The translations under genes and the position numbers were made by a program. A DNA stretch of 8,591 nt, from assembly GCA_947311455.1 (NCBI GenBank), contig CAMZKY010000024.1, positions 1 to 8,591 on the forward strand, written 5' to 3'. Under the pieces are notes generated by a model, which was not told the DNA's origin, did no database searches, and saw only the letters and a program-made list of their open reading frames with translations. Positions 1-6,800 of the stretch are shown here, in pieces; positions within the stretch are counted from its first letter, which is position 1, and every line of letters begins with the position of its first letter. Source of the stretch: an uncultured Marinosulfonomonas sp. Lineage in GTDB: Bacteria > Pseudomonadota > Alphaproteobacteria > Rhodobacterales > Rhodobacteraceae.

Positions 1-309
1 AGAAATAAGAAAAGATCGATTCGCAAAACGCCCATCGGGATCGTCGGTTTTTAAACCCAAGGATCCAACAGATACCCAAACTGACAGCGATTTAGCCTGC
101 GCTTGAATAGCTTTTAACGTCGGGTCGTCTTCCTCGTATGCAAAAACCGAAAGCTGATGGTCACGGTTAGAAGAGATACAGTTTGTAACCTCGGGCGTTA
201 GAATAAATTGTGCGCCCTGATCTGAAGCCTCCTGAATATAACCCAGAACAGTGGGCAGATTTTCATCCGGCAAATCAGAGGCGTTAAGCTGTATCAGGGC
301 CACACGCAT
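1..309 (-). CDS. Carbon-nitrogen hydrolase (nitrilase family), N-terminal part
   Basis: The first 103 codons of a leftward gene whose 3' end lies outside the window. The protein begins MRVALIQLNASD and contains FILTPEVTN, where Glu40 is the expected glutamate of the nitrilase Glu-Lys-Cys triad; the Lys and Cys lie beyond the edge. Family members hydrolyse C-N bonds of amides or nitriles, and those near grxC in alphaproteobacteria are usually Nit2/omega-amidase-like. The substrate cannot be read from this fragment. The start is four bases after the grxC stop, so the two genes are almost certainly co-transcribed and translationally coupled; only a weak GGAT precedes the ATG. Family assignment is good, exact function unknown. 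Confidence 0.82.
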   Translation of the reverse strand, partial: MRVALIQLNASDLPDENLPTVLGYIQEASDQGAQFILTPEVTNCISSNRDHQLSVFAYEEDDPTLKAIQAQAKSLSVWVSVGSLGLKTDDPDGRFANRSFLIS

Positions 310-313
310 CTAT

Positions 314-571
314 CTAATCCGCCAGCATAGCATCAAGTTTTCCATCGCCTTCCAGCGCAAAGATATCATCACAACCACCGACATGGATATCGCCGATAAA
401 TATTTGTGGCACGGTGTGCCCACCATTCGCGCGCGCCATCATTTCCTGGCGTTTGGCAGGATCATTTCCAACGTTGTATTCGGTAAATTCCACACCTTTT
501 TTATTGAGCAGGCGTTTTGCGGCGACACAAAATCCACAAAATGTGGATGTATAAATTTCAACTGTTTTCAT
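314..571 (-). CDS. grxC: Glutaredoxin 3 (GrxC)
   Basis: A complete 85-residue glutaredoxin, the normal length for the GrxC class. It is a cytosolic thiol-disulfide oxidoreductase that uses glutathione to reduce protein disulfides and glutathione-mixed disulfides. The thioredoxin-fold hallmarks are all visible: the dithiol active site C12-G-F-C15, the cis-proline loop T53-V-P55 that contacts glutathione, and the G65-G-C-D-D glutathione-binding turn. The active site is CGFC rather than the common CPYC, a variation that should change redox potential but keeps both cysteines. AGGA sits eight bases before the ATG. It is the middle gene of comF-grxC-hydrolase, 36 bases after comF. Confidence 0.95.
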   Translation of the reverse strand: MKTVEIYTSTFCGFCVAAKRLLNKKGVEFTEYNVGNDPAKRQEMMARANGGHTVPQIFIGDIHVGGCDDIFALEGDGKLDAMLAD

Positions 572-607
572 TTTCGCATTCCTAAAGTTTGTCTGAACTA
601 TAGGGAT

Positions 608-1324
608 TTAAGCATTCTTGGCAACGCGCGCCAGTGTGACAATATCGACATTTTCCGCATCTGCAGCCAAACAGGCCTCGGTGCAGGCTGCAAGGGTTGC
701 GCCAGATGTCAAAACATCATCAACCAACAAGATATTGCGCCCCCTCATTTCGTTCGCCCGTTTAGGATGGATGGATATTGCATCCACAAGCATTTTGAAC
801 CGCTCAACACGATTTAACCCATCAAGGCATTTCGTTGATCTGTGCCGAACCAAATGGTCTGGGCAATAGCTTTGGCCTAAAATTTGCGCCATTTCTTTTG
901 CCAATAGCGCCGATTGATTAAACCGGCGCATCAATAACCGTGTCCAATGCAACGGAACGGGCACAATGATCTGGTTGTCGCGCCTTAAGGGCTTGGCCGC
1001 CCGTGCCATCCAATATGCGGCTGAAATTGCTAGATCCTGACGTTCACCATGCTTCAAAGCCAGCACAATTTTTCGGCCATTTCCCTGGTATGCTACCGCC
1101 GCGCGCCCGCGCGCCCATGGACGAGCAGTGGTGATACAATCATCGCAGAGCGCCGTTTCGTTTTGATCTTGGCCAATCAAAGGCGTGCCACATTTATCGC
1201 AGCCTGTGCCATCAATAAAATGCGTTTCACGCCAACATGCCCCACATAAGGAATGGGCGTTTTCAATCAATTCATCACAGGTTATGCACCGCGACGGATA
1301 AATAATTTGAAGCAAGCTTTGCAT
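608..1324 (-). CDS. comF: ComF family phosphoribosyltransferase-like protein
   Basis: A 238-residue ComF homologue, normal family length. The N-terminus carries four CxxC pairs (C13/C16, C27/C30, C42/C45, C60/C63) that look like zinc-binding double fingers. The C-terminal phosphoribosyltransferase domain has the PRPP loop VDDVLTSGAT at 201-210. ComF proteins are needed for DNA uptake in naturally competent bacteria and are linked to replication and repair; many alphaproteobacteria keep the gene without known competence. The open frame continues upstream to 1471, but that extension overlaps the divergent methyltransferase gene and lacks family similarity, so I chose the ATG at 1324, just before the typical MQSLLQIIYPSRC opening. 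Its Shine-Dalgarno is weak. Probably first gene of the leftward operon. Confidence 0.9.
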   Translation of the reverse strand: MQSLLQIIYPSRCITCDELIENAHSLCGACWRETHFIDGTGCDKCGTPLIGQDQNETALCDDCITTARPWARGRAAVAYQGNGRKIVLALKHGERQDLAISAAYWMARAAKPLRRDNQIIVPVPLHWTRLLMRRFNQSALLAKEMAQILGQSYCPDHLVRHRSTKCLDGLNRVERFKMLVDAISIHPKRANEMRGRNILLVDDVLTSGATLAACTEACLAADAENVDIVTLARVAKNA

Positions 1325-1368
1325 TTGGCATCCAATCTCATAACGTGCGCCCGACCAAAGGATAAAAA

Positions 1369-2196
1369 ATGAACACCCGACCCGCGCTAACAGATATAAC
1401 GGCCCTCGCTCGAAATACGGCTCGGGCCAATACGCATTCTGAACCGGCAATGTTTTTGCAGGAACAAGCAATGCTTGAAATTAAGGAAAGACTAAATCAG
1501 GTTAACAGGACGTTTAAATCAATCGCAATTGTTGCAAGATTTCCAAAAATTTGGCAAAAATCCTTTCCGGACGCGAAAATTGTGCCCGATAACGATGTGC
1601 TGGGCCTAGAGGTTCAAACCTATGATTTGGTTATCCATTCGCTTTCGCTGCATTGGGCGAATGATTTGATTGGGCAGCTTATTCAATGTCAGCGCGCGTT
1701 AAAACCGGATGGCCTGTTTTTGGCGGCTGTGTTTGGCGGGCAAACCCTGAATGAATTGCGCAGCTGTTTGGCACAGGCCGAGGCCGATTTATACGGCGGT
1801 ATGTCGCCCCGCGTGGTGCCGATGGGGGAAATCCGCGATATGGGCGATCTGCTGTTTCGATCCGGTTTTGCCTTGCCTGTTGCCGATAGCATTGTCACCA
1901 CGGTGTCCTACGCCAACGTAACCCGCTTGATGCATGATCTGCGCGCTATGGGCGAAGGTAATGCCCTTGCCCAGCGCAAAAAATTGCCCGATAGCCGCGC
2001 CTATTTTGACATTGTCAAACGTATTTACAGCGATGTATACGGGGCCGAAGATAACCGTATTTTGGCTACATTCGAGACGATTTTCCTAACCGGATGGTGC
2101 CCCGATGAAAGCCAGCCAAAGCCCTTGCAACCCGGGTCGGCCACTTGCAGCCTTGCCGATGCGTTGGGCAGCCAAGAACATAAGTTGAAAGAATAG
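1369..2196 (+). CDS. SAM-methyltransferase-fold protein, NDUFAF5/BioC-like
   Basis: A 275-residue class I methyltransferase-like protein. The segment around DLVIHSLSLHWANDLIG and the following LKPDGLFLAAVFGG and TLNELR is typical of the alphaproteobacterial group related to BioC and to mitochondrial NDUFAF5, a complex I assembly factor that hydroxylates an arginine. The usual glycine-rich SAM loop (DxGxGxG) is not visible where it should fall: the region reads SIAIVARFPKIW. As I recall the Rhodobacterales homologues, they share this loss, so it looks like a lineage feature rather than damage. The true reaction is uncertain. AGGA lies six bases before the ATG. Three bases separate its stop from hemH, so the two genes form an operon. 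Confidence 0.82.
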   Translation: MNTRPALTDITALARNTARANTHSEPAMFLQEQAMLEIKERLNQVNRTFKSIAIVARFPKIWQKSFPDAKIVPDNDVLGLEVQTYDLVIHSLSLHWANDLIGQLIQCQRALKPDGLFLAAVFGGQTLNELRSCLAQAEADLYGGMSPRVVPMGEIRDMGDLLFRSGFALPVADSIVTTVSYANVTRLMHDLRAMGEGNALAQRKKLPDSRAYFDIVKRIYSDVYGAEDNRILATFETIFLTGWCPDESQPKPLQPGSATCSLADALGSQEHKLKE

Positions 2197-2199
2197 CGC

Positions 2200-3216
2200 A
2201 TGACCACTAATTCATCCAAAAAAATCGGCGTTTTGATCGCCAATCTTGGAACGCCCGACAATTATGATTATTGGTCAATGCGCCGCTACCTCAGCGAGTT
2301 TTTGTCAGACAAGCGGGTGATCGATTATCCATCGTGGAAATGGCAGCCTTTGTTACAACTGATTATTCTAACGAAACGGCCATTTAGTTCGGGCAAGGCC
2401 TATAAATCAATCTGGAATCACGGCGCCGGTGAAAGCCCGCTAATGACAATTACCAAGGCCCAAACCGCCGCGCTGGATTCAGCTTTAACCGCAAAATACG
2501 GCGATCAGGTGATGGTGGATTTCTGTATGCGCTACGGCAATCCGTCAACGAAATCCAAGCTTGATGAAATGATAAATGCGGGCTTTGACCGGATCATATT
2601 TTTCCCGCTTTATCCCCAACACGCAGGTGCCACCACGGCCACGGCGAATGATGCCTTTTATCGTGCGCTATGCGATGCCAAGCCGCAACCCGTTGCGCGC
2701 ACCATTCCGGCCTATTGCGAGAACGATCTCTATATCAACGCGCTGGCCGGGTCCGTGCGCGATGCCTACGACAGCTTTAAAATCCGCCCCGATCACCTGG
2801 TTGTTTCCTATCACGGCATGCCAAAACGCTATATCGACGAGGGCGACCCTTACTTGGATCATTGCACCGCCACATCGCGTTTATTGGCGCAGGAATTGGG
2901 TTGGAAAGACGGCGAAATTATCACCACCTTCCAATCCCAATTCGGGCCCGAAGAATGGCTCAAACCTTACACAGTGGATCACGTCGCTAAACTTGCCGCT
3001 GACGGCAAGAAAAACATTGCCGTCATTGCCCCCGCTTTTGCCGCGGATTGCATCGAAACGCTTGAGGAAATCAACGAAGAAATTTGCGACAGCTTTAAAC
3101 ATGCAGGCGGCGAAATATTCCAATATATCCCTTGCCTAAATGATTCAGACGCGCATATTCAGGCCCTCGCCTCGATCATAGACGAAAGCCTTTCAGGCTG
3201 GATTAGCGCCGTGTAA
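2200..3216 (+). CDS. hemH: Ferrochelatase (HemH)
   Basis: A complete 338-residue ferrochelatase, which inserts Fe2+ into protoporphyrin IX to make protohaem in the last classical step of haem synthesis, at the inner face of the cytoplasmic membrane. The N-terminus has the family opening VLIANLGTPD. The catalytic-site histidine is His205 in SYHGMPKRY and the conserved acidic residue is Glu286 in FAADCIETLEE. FCMRYGNPS and FFPLYPQH are also characteristic. The start lies three bases after the methyltransferase stop with only a poor Shine-Dalgarno (AAAGA), suggesting translational coupling. No clear intrinsic terminator follows. Confidence 0.96.
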   Translation: MTTNSSKKIGVLIANLGTPDNYDYWSMRRYLSEFLSDKRVIDYPSWKWQPLLQLIILTKRPFSSGKAYKSIWNHGAGESPLMTITKAQTAALDSALTAKYGDQVMVDFCMRYGNPSTKSKLDEMINAGFDRIIFFPLYPQHAGATTATANDAFYRALCDAKPQPVARTIPAYCENDLYINALAGSVRDAYDSFKIRPDHLVVSYHGMPKRYIDEGDPYLDHCTATSRLLAQELGWKDGEIITTFQSQFGPEEWLKPYTVDHVAKLAADGKKNIAVIAPAFAADCIETLEEINEEICDSFKHAGGEIFQYIPCLNDSDAHIQALASIIDESLSGWISAV

Positions 3217-3496
3217 ATGGAGCCGCTGCACCCCAAAGCTGACGAACTTTTTTGTCCCGACCCCAAGATTTGCGATAAAACTTGTATGTGAATGATTGCC
3301 GCTTTGGGCCAGCGCGGGTGATAACAAAGTTTGTTCCGCACGGCCTCGTTGCATAGATCCCCGCTTGGCTGATATCAACGGGTTCTATTTTCTTCAGGAT
3401 GCACATCGCAACCAGAACAAAACCACCTTATGGTCGGGATGCAAAACGGTTCTATCAACAACAAAAAATGCGCCAGTCGTCGCATAATCAATTTCG
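3217..3496. other. Gap between hemH and the HD hydrolase, no convincing gene
   Basis: A 280-base stretch between two convergent genes. A leftward frame of 67 codons (3203-3406), very basic near its end, is open but has no Shine-Dalgarno, overlaps the hemH 3' end and matches no family I know. An interrupted inverted repeat (CGCTG plus CCCAAAGC at 3224-3239 against GCTTTGGG plus CAGCG at 3301-3314) brackets part of it. A sequence at 3342-3360 (GGCCTCGTTGCATAGATCC) resembles the terminal repeat of IS5-type elements of the IS903 group. I cannot assign a definite role; a worn-out IS remnant is possible. Confidence 0.4.
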
Positions 3497-4087
3497 CTAA
3501 AGCATCGCGATCAGTTCGTGATGTTTGGCGGTGAAATCCTGACGAACGGCAAGTGGGGCGCGCAGGTGAATGCGCAGCCCCGCAACCAGATTTCCATCTG
3601 GCGTCCCAAACAATTTGTTGGCTTCTTCGGTTGAAAATCCTGCAATTTGTATTGCTTCCAACCATGCGCTTATTTTATCGGCTTTTTTGATTTGCTTTTT
3701 GACGGCAACAGGAATAGAAGCGGGAAGCCCGAACTTGATATGAATAGCTGCGGTTAACCGATCATCCAGCGCGCCATAGCCCGGCCCTACAGCTGCTTTA
3801 ACAGGCGAAATCATATCTCCAATCACATATTCAGGCGCATCATGCAAAAGGGCAGCTAAACGCCATTTTATCGGCGCCTTAGGCTGGATTAAACTATAAA
3901 TTTTTTCAACCAAAATGGAATGCTCGGCCACTGAATACGCATAATCGCCAATCGTTTGCCCGTTCCAGCGGGCCACAAAGGCAAGGCCGTGCGCGATGTC
4001 ATCTATTTCGATATCCATTGGCGTAGGATCCAACAAATCAAGGCGACGACCTGATAGCATTCTTTGCCAAGCGCGGGGCTGTTTCAT
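3497..4087 (-). CDS. HD-domain phosphohydrolase (YfbR-like)
   Basis: A complete 196-residue HD-superfamily protein. Metal ligands are readable in order: His33 (IAHGL) or His56 (VAEHS), the doublet His82-Asp83 in ALLHDAPEYVIGD, and Asp137 in KKADKIS. The segment GDMISPVK after the HD doublet is typical of YfbR-like 5'-deoxynucleotidases, which dephosphorylate deoxynucleoside monophosphates, so a nucleotide phosphohydrolase role is likely but the substrate is an inference. GAGG lies five bases before the ATG. The gene is divergent from ahcY, with 117 bases between the two starts, and convergent with hemH. Confidence 0.85.
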   Translation of the reverse strand: MKQPRAWQRMLSGRRLDLLDPTPMDIEIDDIAHGLAFVARWNGQTIGDYAYSVAEHSILVEKIYSLIQPKAPIKWRLAALLHDAPEYVIGDMISPVKAAVGPGYGALDDRLTAAIHIKFGLPASIPVAVKKQIKKADKISAWLEAIQIAGFSTEEANKLFGTPDGNLVAGLRIHLRAPLAVRQDFTAKHHELIAML

Positions 4088-4204
4088 ATTAACCTCATTT
4101 TTAAGAGTATATACTACTTAGACGCGGGGTATTGTCGAGAGTGCAAAGAGGTGTTATTTGAGCGCGAATTATCCATCCGAGTAAAAATAAAGGAGTGCGG
4201 CGCA
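4088..4204. promoter_or_regulatory. Divergent promoter region, HD hydrolase / ahcY
   Basis: This 117-base spacer must hold both promoters. For ahcY a possible pair is TTGTCG (4132-4137) and TATTTG (4155-4160) with a 17-base spacer; both boxes are imperfect. For the leftward gene, TATACT (complement of 4106-4111) is a plausible -10, but I see no good -35. It lies in the perfect 10-bp palindrome AGTATATACT (4106-4115), which could be an operator or just two overlapping -10 boxes. AAAGGAG before the ahcY ATG is a strong ribosome site. I could not recognise a SAM or SAH riboswitch fold. Confidence 0.4.
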
Positions 4205-5599
4205 ATGGCGACCGACTATATCGTAAAAGACATTTCATTGGCCGAATTTGGCCGCAAGGAATTAGACATCGCTGAAACAGAAATGCCGGGCCTGATGTCT
4301 TTGCGCAAGGAATACGGCGAAAGCCAGCCTTTAAAAGGCGCGCGCATTGCCGGATCACTCCATATGACAGTTCAAACTGCCGTTCTGATTGAAACGCTGG
4401 TTAGCCTTGGTGCCGAAGTGCGCTGGGCATCATGTAATATTTTCTCGACACAAGATCACGCTGCGGCGGTGATTGCCGCGGCCGATATTCCGGTGTTTGC
4501 CGTTAAGGGCCAATCATTGGAAGAACATTGGGATTACCAAGACCGTATCTTTATGTTCGAAGACGGTATGTGTAACCTGATTTTGGATGATGGTGGTGAT
4601 GCCACACTGTATATCCTGCTTGGTGCGCGCGCCGAAAATGGCGAAGCCGAATTGCTGGAAAACCCGCAATCCGAAGAAGAAACCGCAATTTATGCACAAA
4701 TTAAAAAACGCATGGCAGCAAGCCCTGGCTGGTTCACCAAACAGCGCGACGCGATCAAAGGCGTTTCGGAAGAAACAACAACTGGTGTACACCGTTTGTA
4801 TGAGTTGCACGCCGCTGGCCAATTGCCCTTCCCTGCGATCAACGTGAATGACAGTGTGACCAAATCCAAATTTGACAATAAATACGGCTGTAAAGAGTCG
4901 CTGGTAGACGGTATTCGCCGCGCTACTGACACAATGATGGCTGGTAAAGTGGCTGTTGTTTGTGGTTATGGCGATGTTGGCAAAGGCTCTGCTGCGTCTC
5001 TGGCAGGTGCTGGTGCGCGTGTTAAGGTTACAGAAATCGATCCTATCTGTGCACTTCAGGCGGCGATGGACGGGTTCGAGGTTGTGACATTGGAAGATGC
5101 TGTTTCAACAGCGGATATTATCATTACCACAACCGGTAATAAAGACATTGTCCGGATCGAGCATATGCGCGAAATGAAAGATATGGCCATTCTTGGCAAT
5201 ATCGGCCATTTTGACAATGAAATTCAGGTTGCTGCGCTGAAAAATCACAAATGGACAAACATCAAAGATCAAGTTGATATGATCGAAATGCCATCCGGTG
5301 CGCGGATTATTTTGCTGTCTGAAGGCCGTTTGTTGAACCTTGGCAATGCGACTGGCCACCCATCGTTTGTAATGTCAGCATCGTTCACCAACCAAACCCT
5401 TGCCCAAATTGAACTCTGGACAAAGGGTGATGAATACAAAAACGAAGTTTACATTCTGCCTAAACATCTGGATGAAAAAGTTGCGATGCTGCACCTTGAC
5501 CGGATCGGTGTTAAACTTTCCAAACTTAGCAAAGAGCAAGCTGATTATATCGGTGTTAGCGTAGACGGGCCTTATAAACCGGAACATTACCGTTACTAA
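4205..5599 (+). CDS. ahcY: Adenosylhomocysteinase (S-adenosylhomocysteine hydrolase)
   Basis: A complete 464-residue SAH hydrolase. It is a cytosolic NAD-dependent enzyme that reversibly splits S-adenosylhomocysteine into adenosine and homocysteine, relieving product inhibition of methyltransferases and feeding methionine regeneration. Visible hallmarks are GSLHMTVQTAVLIETL with substrate-site His53, SEETTTGVHRL at 188-198, VTKSKFDNKYG with Lys220 and Asp224, the Rossmann glycines of CGYGDVGKG at 253-261, the ribose-binding acidic residue in VTEID near 277, and the C-terminal KPEHYRY. It has the ~40-residue insert (about 143-180) found in many bacterial enzymes. The frame is open back to 4064, but the ATG at 4205 follows AAAGGAG and gives the family N-terminus. 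Monocistronic, ended by a strong terminator. Confidence 0.98.
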   Translation: MATDYIVKDISLAEFGRKELDIAETEMPGLMSLRKEYGESQPLKGARIAGSLHMTVQTAVLIETLVSLGAEVRWASCNIFSTQDHAAAVIAAADIPVFAVKGQSLEEHWDYQDRIFMFEDGMCNLILDDGGDATLYILLGARAENGEAELLENPQSEEETAIYAQIKKRMAASPGWFTKQRDAIKGVSEETTTGVHRLYELHAAGQLPFPAINVNDSVTKSKFDNKYGCKESLVDGIRRATDTMMAGKVAVVCGYGDVGKGSAASLAGAGARVKVTEIDPICALQAAMDGFEVVTLEDAVSTADIIITTTGNKDIVRIEHMREMKDMAILGNIGHFDNEIQVAALKNHKWTNIKDQVDMIEMPSGARIILLSEGRLLNLGNATGHPSFVMSASFTNQTLAQIELWTKGDEYKNEVYILPKHLDEKVAMLHLDRIGVKLSKLSKEQADYIGVSVDGPYKPEHYRY

Positions 5600-5620
5600 A
5601 TATCATTTTTGAGTATTGGA

Positions 5621-5651
5621 AAAAGCCGCGGCGTTTGCTGCGGCTTTTTTT
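5621..5651 (+). terminator. Intrinsic terminator of ahcY
   Basis: Twenty-two bases after the ahcY stop, AAAAGCCGCGGC (5621-5632) pairs with GCTGCGGCTTTT (5637-5648) to give a 12-bp stem with one G-T pair and a GTTT loop, followed directly by a T run. This is a textbook rho-independent terminator and, with A's upstream, may also work leftward. Confidence 0.93.
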
Positions 5652-5782
5652 GTTTTAATATGACGTAACATTGCAGGGGGAAAAAGAGATAAATGTTTTC
5701 CTTTTCGAAACAATCATTTCAGATTAAGGTTGATCTATGTGTGGGGTGTGGCCCCTAATTTATTATTTCCAGGAGATACCTG

Positions 5783-6124
5783 ATGGGTAAAAGAGACGAC
5801 TTAATCGCAACATATGCGGATGATTTGAAAAATAAATGCGGAATGGAGCCGGATATGGATCTGCTGCGCAAAGTAACAATCGGCTGCGGCCCGGCGATCT
5901 ATAACCGCGATGCGTCAACAGTTGCAGCAAGCCAACCTGCGGAGCTGGAAACAGTTAAAAAGAACTTCTTGATGAAGAAACTTGGCCTTGCTGATAGCCC
6001 AGAGTTGATGGAAGGCATCAATGCCGCCATGGAAACATACGGCAAATCCGAGCGCACCAAATACCGCGCTGTGGTTTATTACATGCTGGCGAAACAGTTT
6101 GGTAAAGAGTCCGTTTACGGCTAA
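5783..6124 (+). CDS. DUF2853 family protein
   Basis: A complete 113-residue protein of the DUF2853 family. The diagnostic core is readable: LLRKVTIGCGPAIYNRDAST near 29-48, VKKNFLMKKLGLADSPEL in the middle and KYRAVVYYMLAKQFGKESVY at the end. It is predicted to be small, soluble and mostly helical with no signal peptide or membrane segment. No molecular function is established to my knowledge. AGGAG lies seven bases before the ATG. It stands alone between the ahcY terminator and its own terminator, so it probably has its own promoter within 5652-5782, though I could not pick convincing boxes there. Confidence 0.93.
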   Translation: MGKRDDLIATYADDLKNKCGMEPDMDLLRKVTIGCGPAIYNRDASTVAASQPAELETVKKNFLMKKLGLADSPELMEGINAAMETYGKSERTKYRAVVYYMLAKQFGKESVYG

Positions 6125-6145
6125 ACCACCCTATCAGAATTGAAG

Positions 6146-6175
6146 AAACGCCCGCCCATTGTGGTGGGCGTTTAT
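6146..6175 (+). terminator. Intrinsic terminator of the DUF2853 gene
   Basis: AAACGCCCGCC (6146-6156) pairs with GGTGGGCGTTT (6163-6173), an 11-bp stem with one G-T pair and a CATTGT loop, 21 bases after the stop. The following T tract (TTTATGTTT) is interrupted, so termination may be moderate. Confidence 0.85.
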
Positions 6176-6313
6176 GTTTGGATTTGAAGGAAATTGTTCG
6201 TACTTGCCGTTTGCGTAGAATCGATATCACCCCTAAGTTTAATCTACAGGCTAGGACGGCCGAGACCTTTTTATATTTTCACGTGTGGTGCAATTGGGAG
6301 CACGTGGGGTGAC

Positions 6314-6341
6314 AGAGGGTCCCGGGGGGTCGGGGCCCTCT
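6314..6341. terminator. GC-rich hairpin followed by a T-rich tract (possible terminator)
   Basis: AGAGGGTCCCGG (6314-6325) pairs with TCGGGGCCCTCT (6330-6341) in a 12-bp stem with two G-T pairs and a GGGG loop. ACTATTTTTA follows. The shape fits an intrinsic terminator, but no gene lies just upstream on either strand, so it may be orphaned from a lost gene or belong to an unrecognised small RNA. Confidence 0.4.
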
Positions 6342-6609
6342 ACTATTTTTATAGCAGCGTTAAAACAACACCCATTATAGCGCAACCGAATGCAGCATAC
6401 CTCCATCAATCAACAGCAGATTTCTGGGCCGCATTGAAAATCCATAGTTGGTGGCGCCCCATGGGGCGGCGATGCACACCGCTCATCCAAGACCGCTAAC
6501 AAAGCCTTTGTCGATTCTTCGATAATTCCTGTGGTGTTCATGCGATGGGAAAACTTTAAACGGTTTTGGGCTTAACGTAATATTTACAATGCTAAATGGC
6601 CAAGCCAGC

Positions 6610-6653
6610 GGTATGGATTGCGTATGGCAAACGTATGGCAAGCCTATGGCAAA
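6610..6653. repeat. Short tandem array of 11-bp units
   Basis: Three units, CGTATGGCAAA, CGTATGGCAAG and CCTATGGCAAA, run head to tail at 6621-6653, with a degenerate fourth unit (GGTATGGATTG) just before. The period of 11 is not a multiple of three, so it is not a coding repeat, and it is close to one helical turn. The octamer AGCCAGCG occurs on both sides (6603-6610, 6655-6662). An array of protein-binding sites or a replication slippage product are both possible. Confidence 0.7.
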
Positions 6654-6800
6654 TAGCCAGCGCACCGCGTGGTTAATGCGGCGAGCGGTTAAGAATTCCC
6701 TAACTCAAGGAGGTTCTGTCGCAAATTTTTATGCTATTCCCGTCCTCGTTTGATTTTGCCATAAGGCGTTTCAAAAAGCTACAGGCAGGACGCACTAAAT

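Larger units (their letters stand above)
6176..6711. other. Gene-free spacer before the insertion-sequence cluster
   Basis: More than 500 bases without a credible gene. The open frames here (for example 6194-6499 rightward, 6483-6665 leftward) lack ribosome sites and resemble no family I know. It holds a GC-rich hairpin at 6314-6341, the 14-bp palindrome CGCCCCATGGGGCG at 6455-6468, two CACGTG hexamers at 6280 and 6301, and an 11-bp repeat array at 6610-6653. It ends exactly where the IS6 terminal repeat begins. Together this suggests decayed accessory DNA between core genes and mobile elements. Confidence 0.6.

Noticed and set aside
1325..1471. N-terminal extension of ComF in the open frame
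   Set aside because: It overlaps the divergent methyltransferase gene, adds a sequence foreign to the family, and a good family start exists at 1324.
3203..3406. Leftward 67-codon frame ending in a basic tail
   Set aside because: No ribosome site, overlaps the hemH 3' end, and no recognisable family. Mentioned in the gap entry but not called as a gene.
4088..4204. SAM or SAH riboswitch before ahcY
   Set aside because: Such riboswitches occur before ahcY or metK in proteobacteria, but I could not find the expected conserved core or pseudoknot pairing here.
4064..4204. Upstream extension of AhcY
   Set aside because: It has no family similarity and runs into the divergent HD gene; the ATG at 4205 has a strong ribosome site and the normal N-terminus.
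6280..6341. Degenerate tRNA gene
   Set aside because: GTGC-AATTGGGA-GCAC looks like a D-arm and GGGTC...CCCTC vaguely like a T-arm, but there is no anticodon stem, no GTTCRA loop and no acceptor stem.
6194..6499. Rightward 101-codon frame between the DUF2853 terminator and the IS cluster
   Set aside because: No ribosome site, improbable composition, crosses the GC-rich hairpin, no family resemblance.
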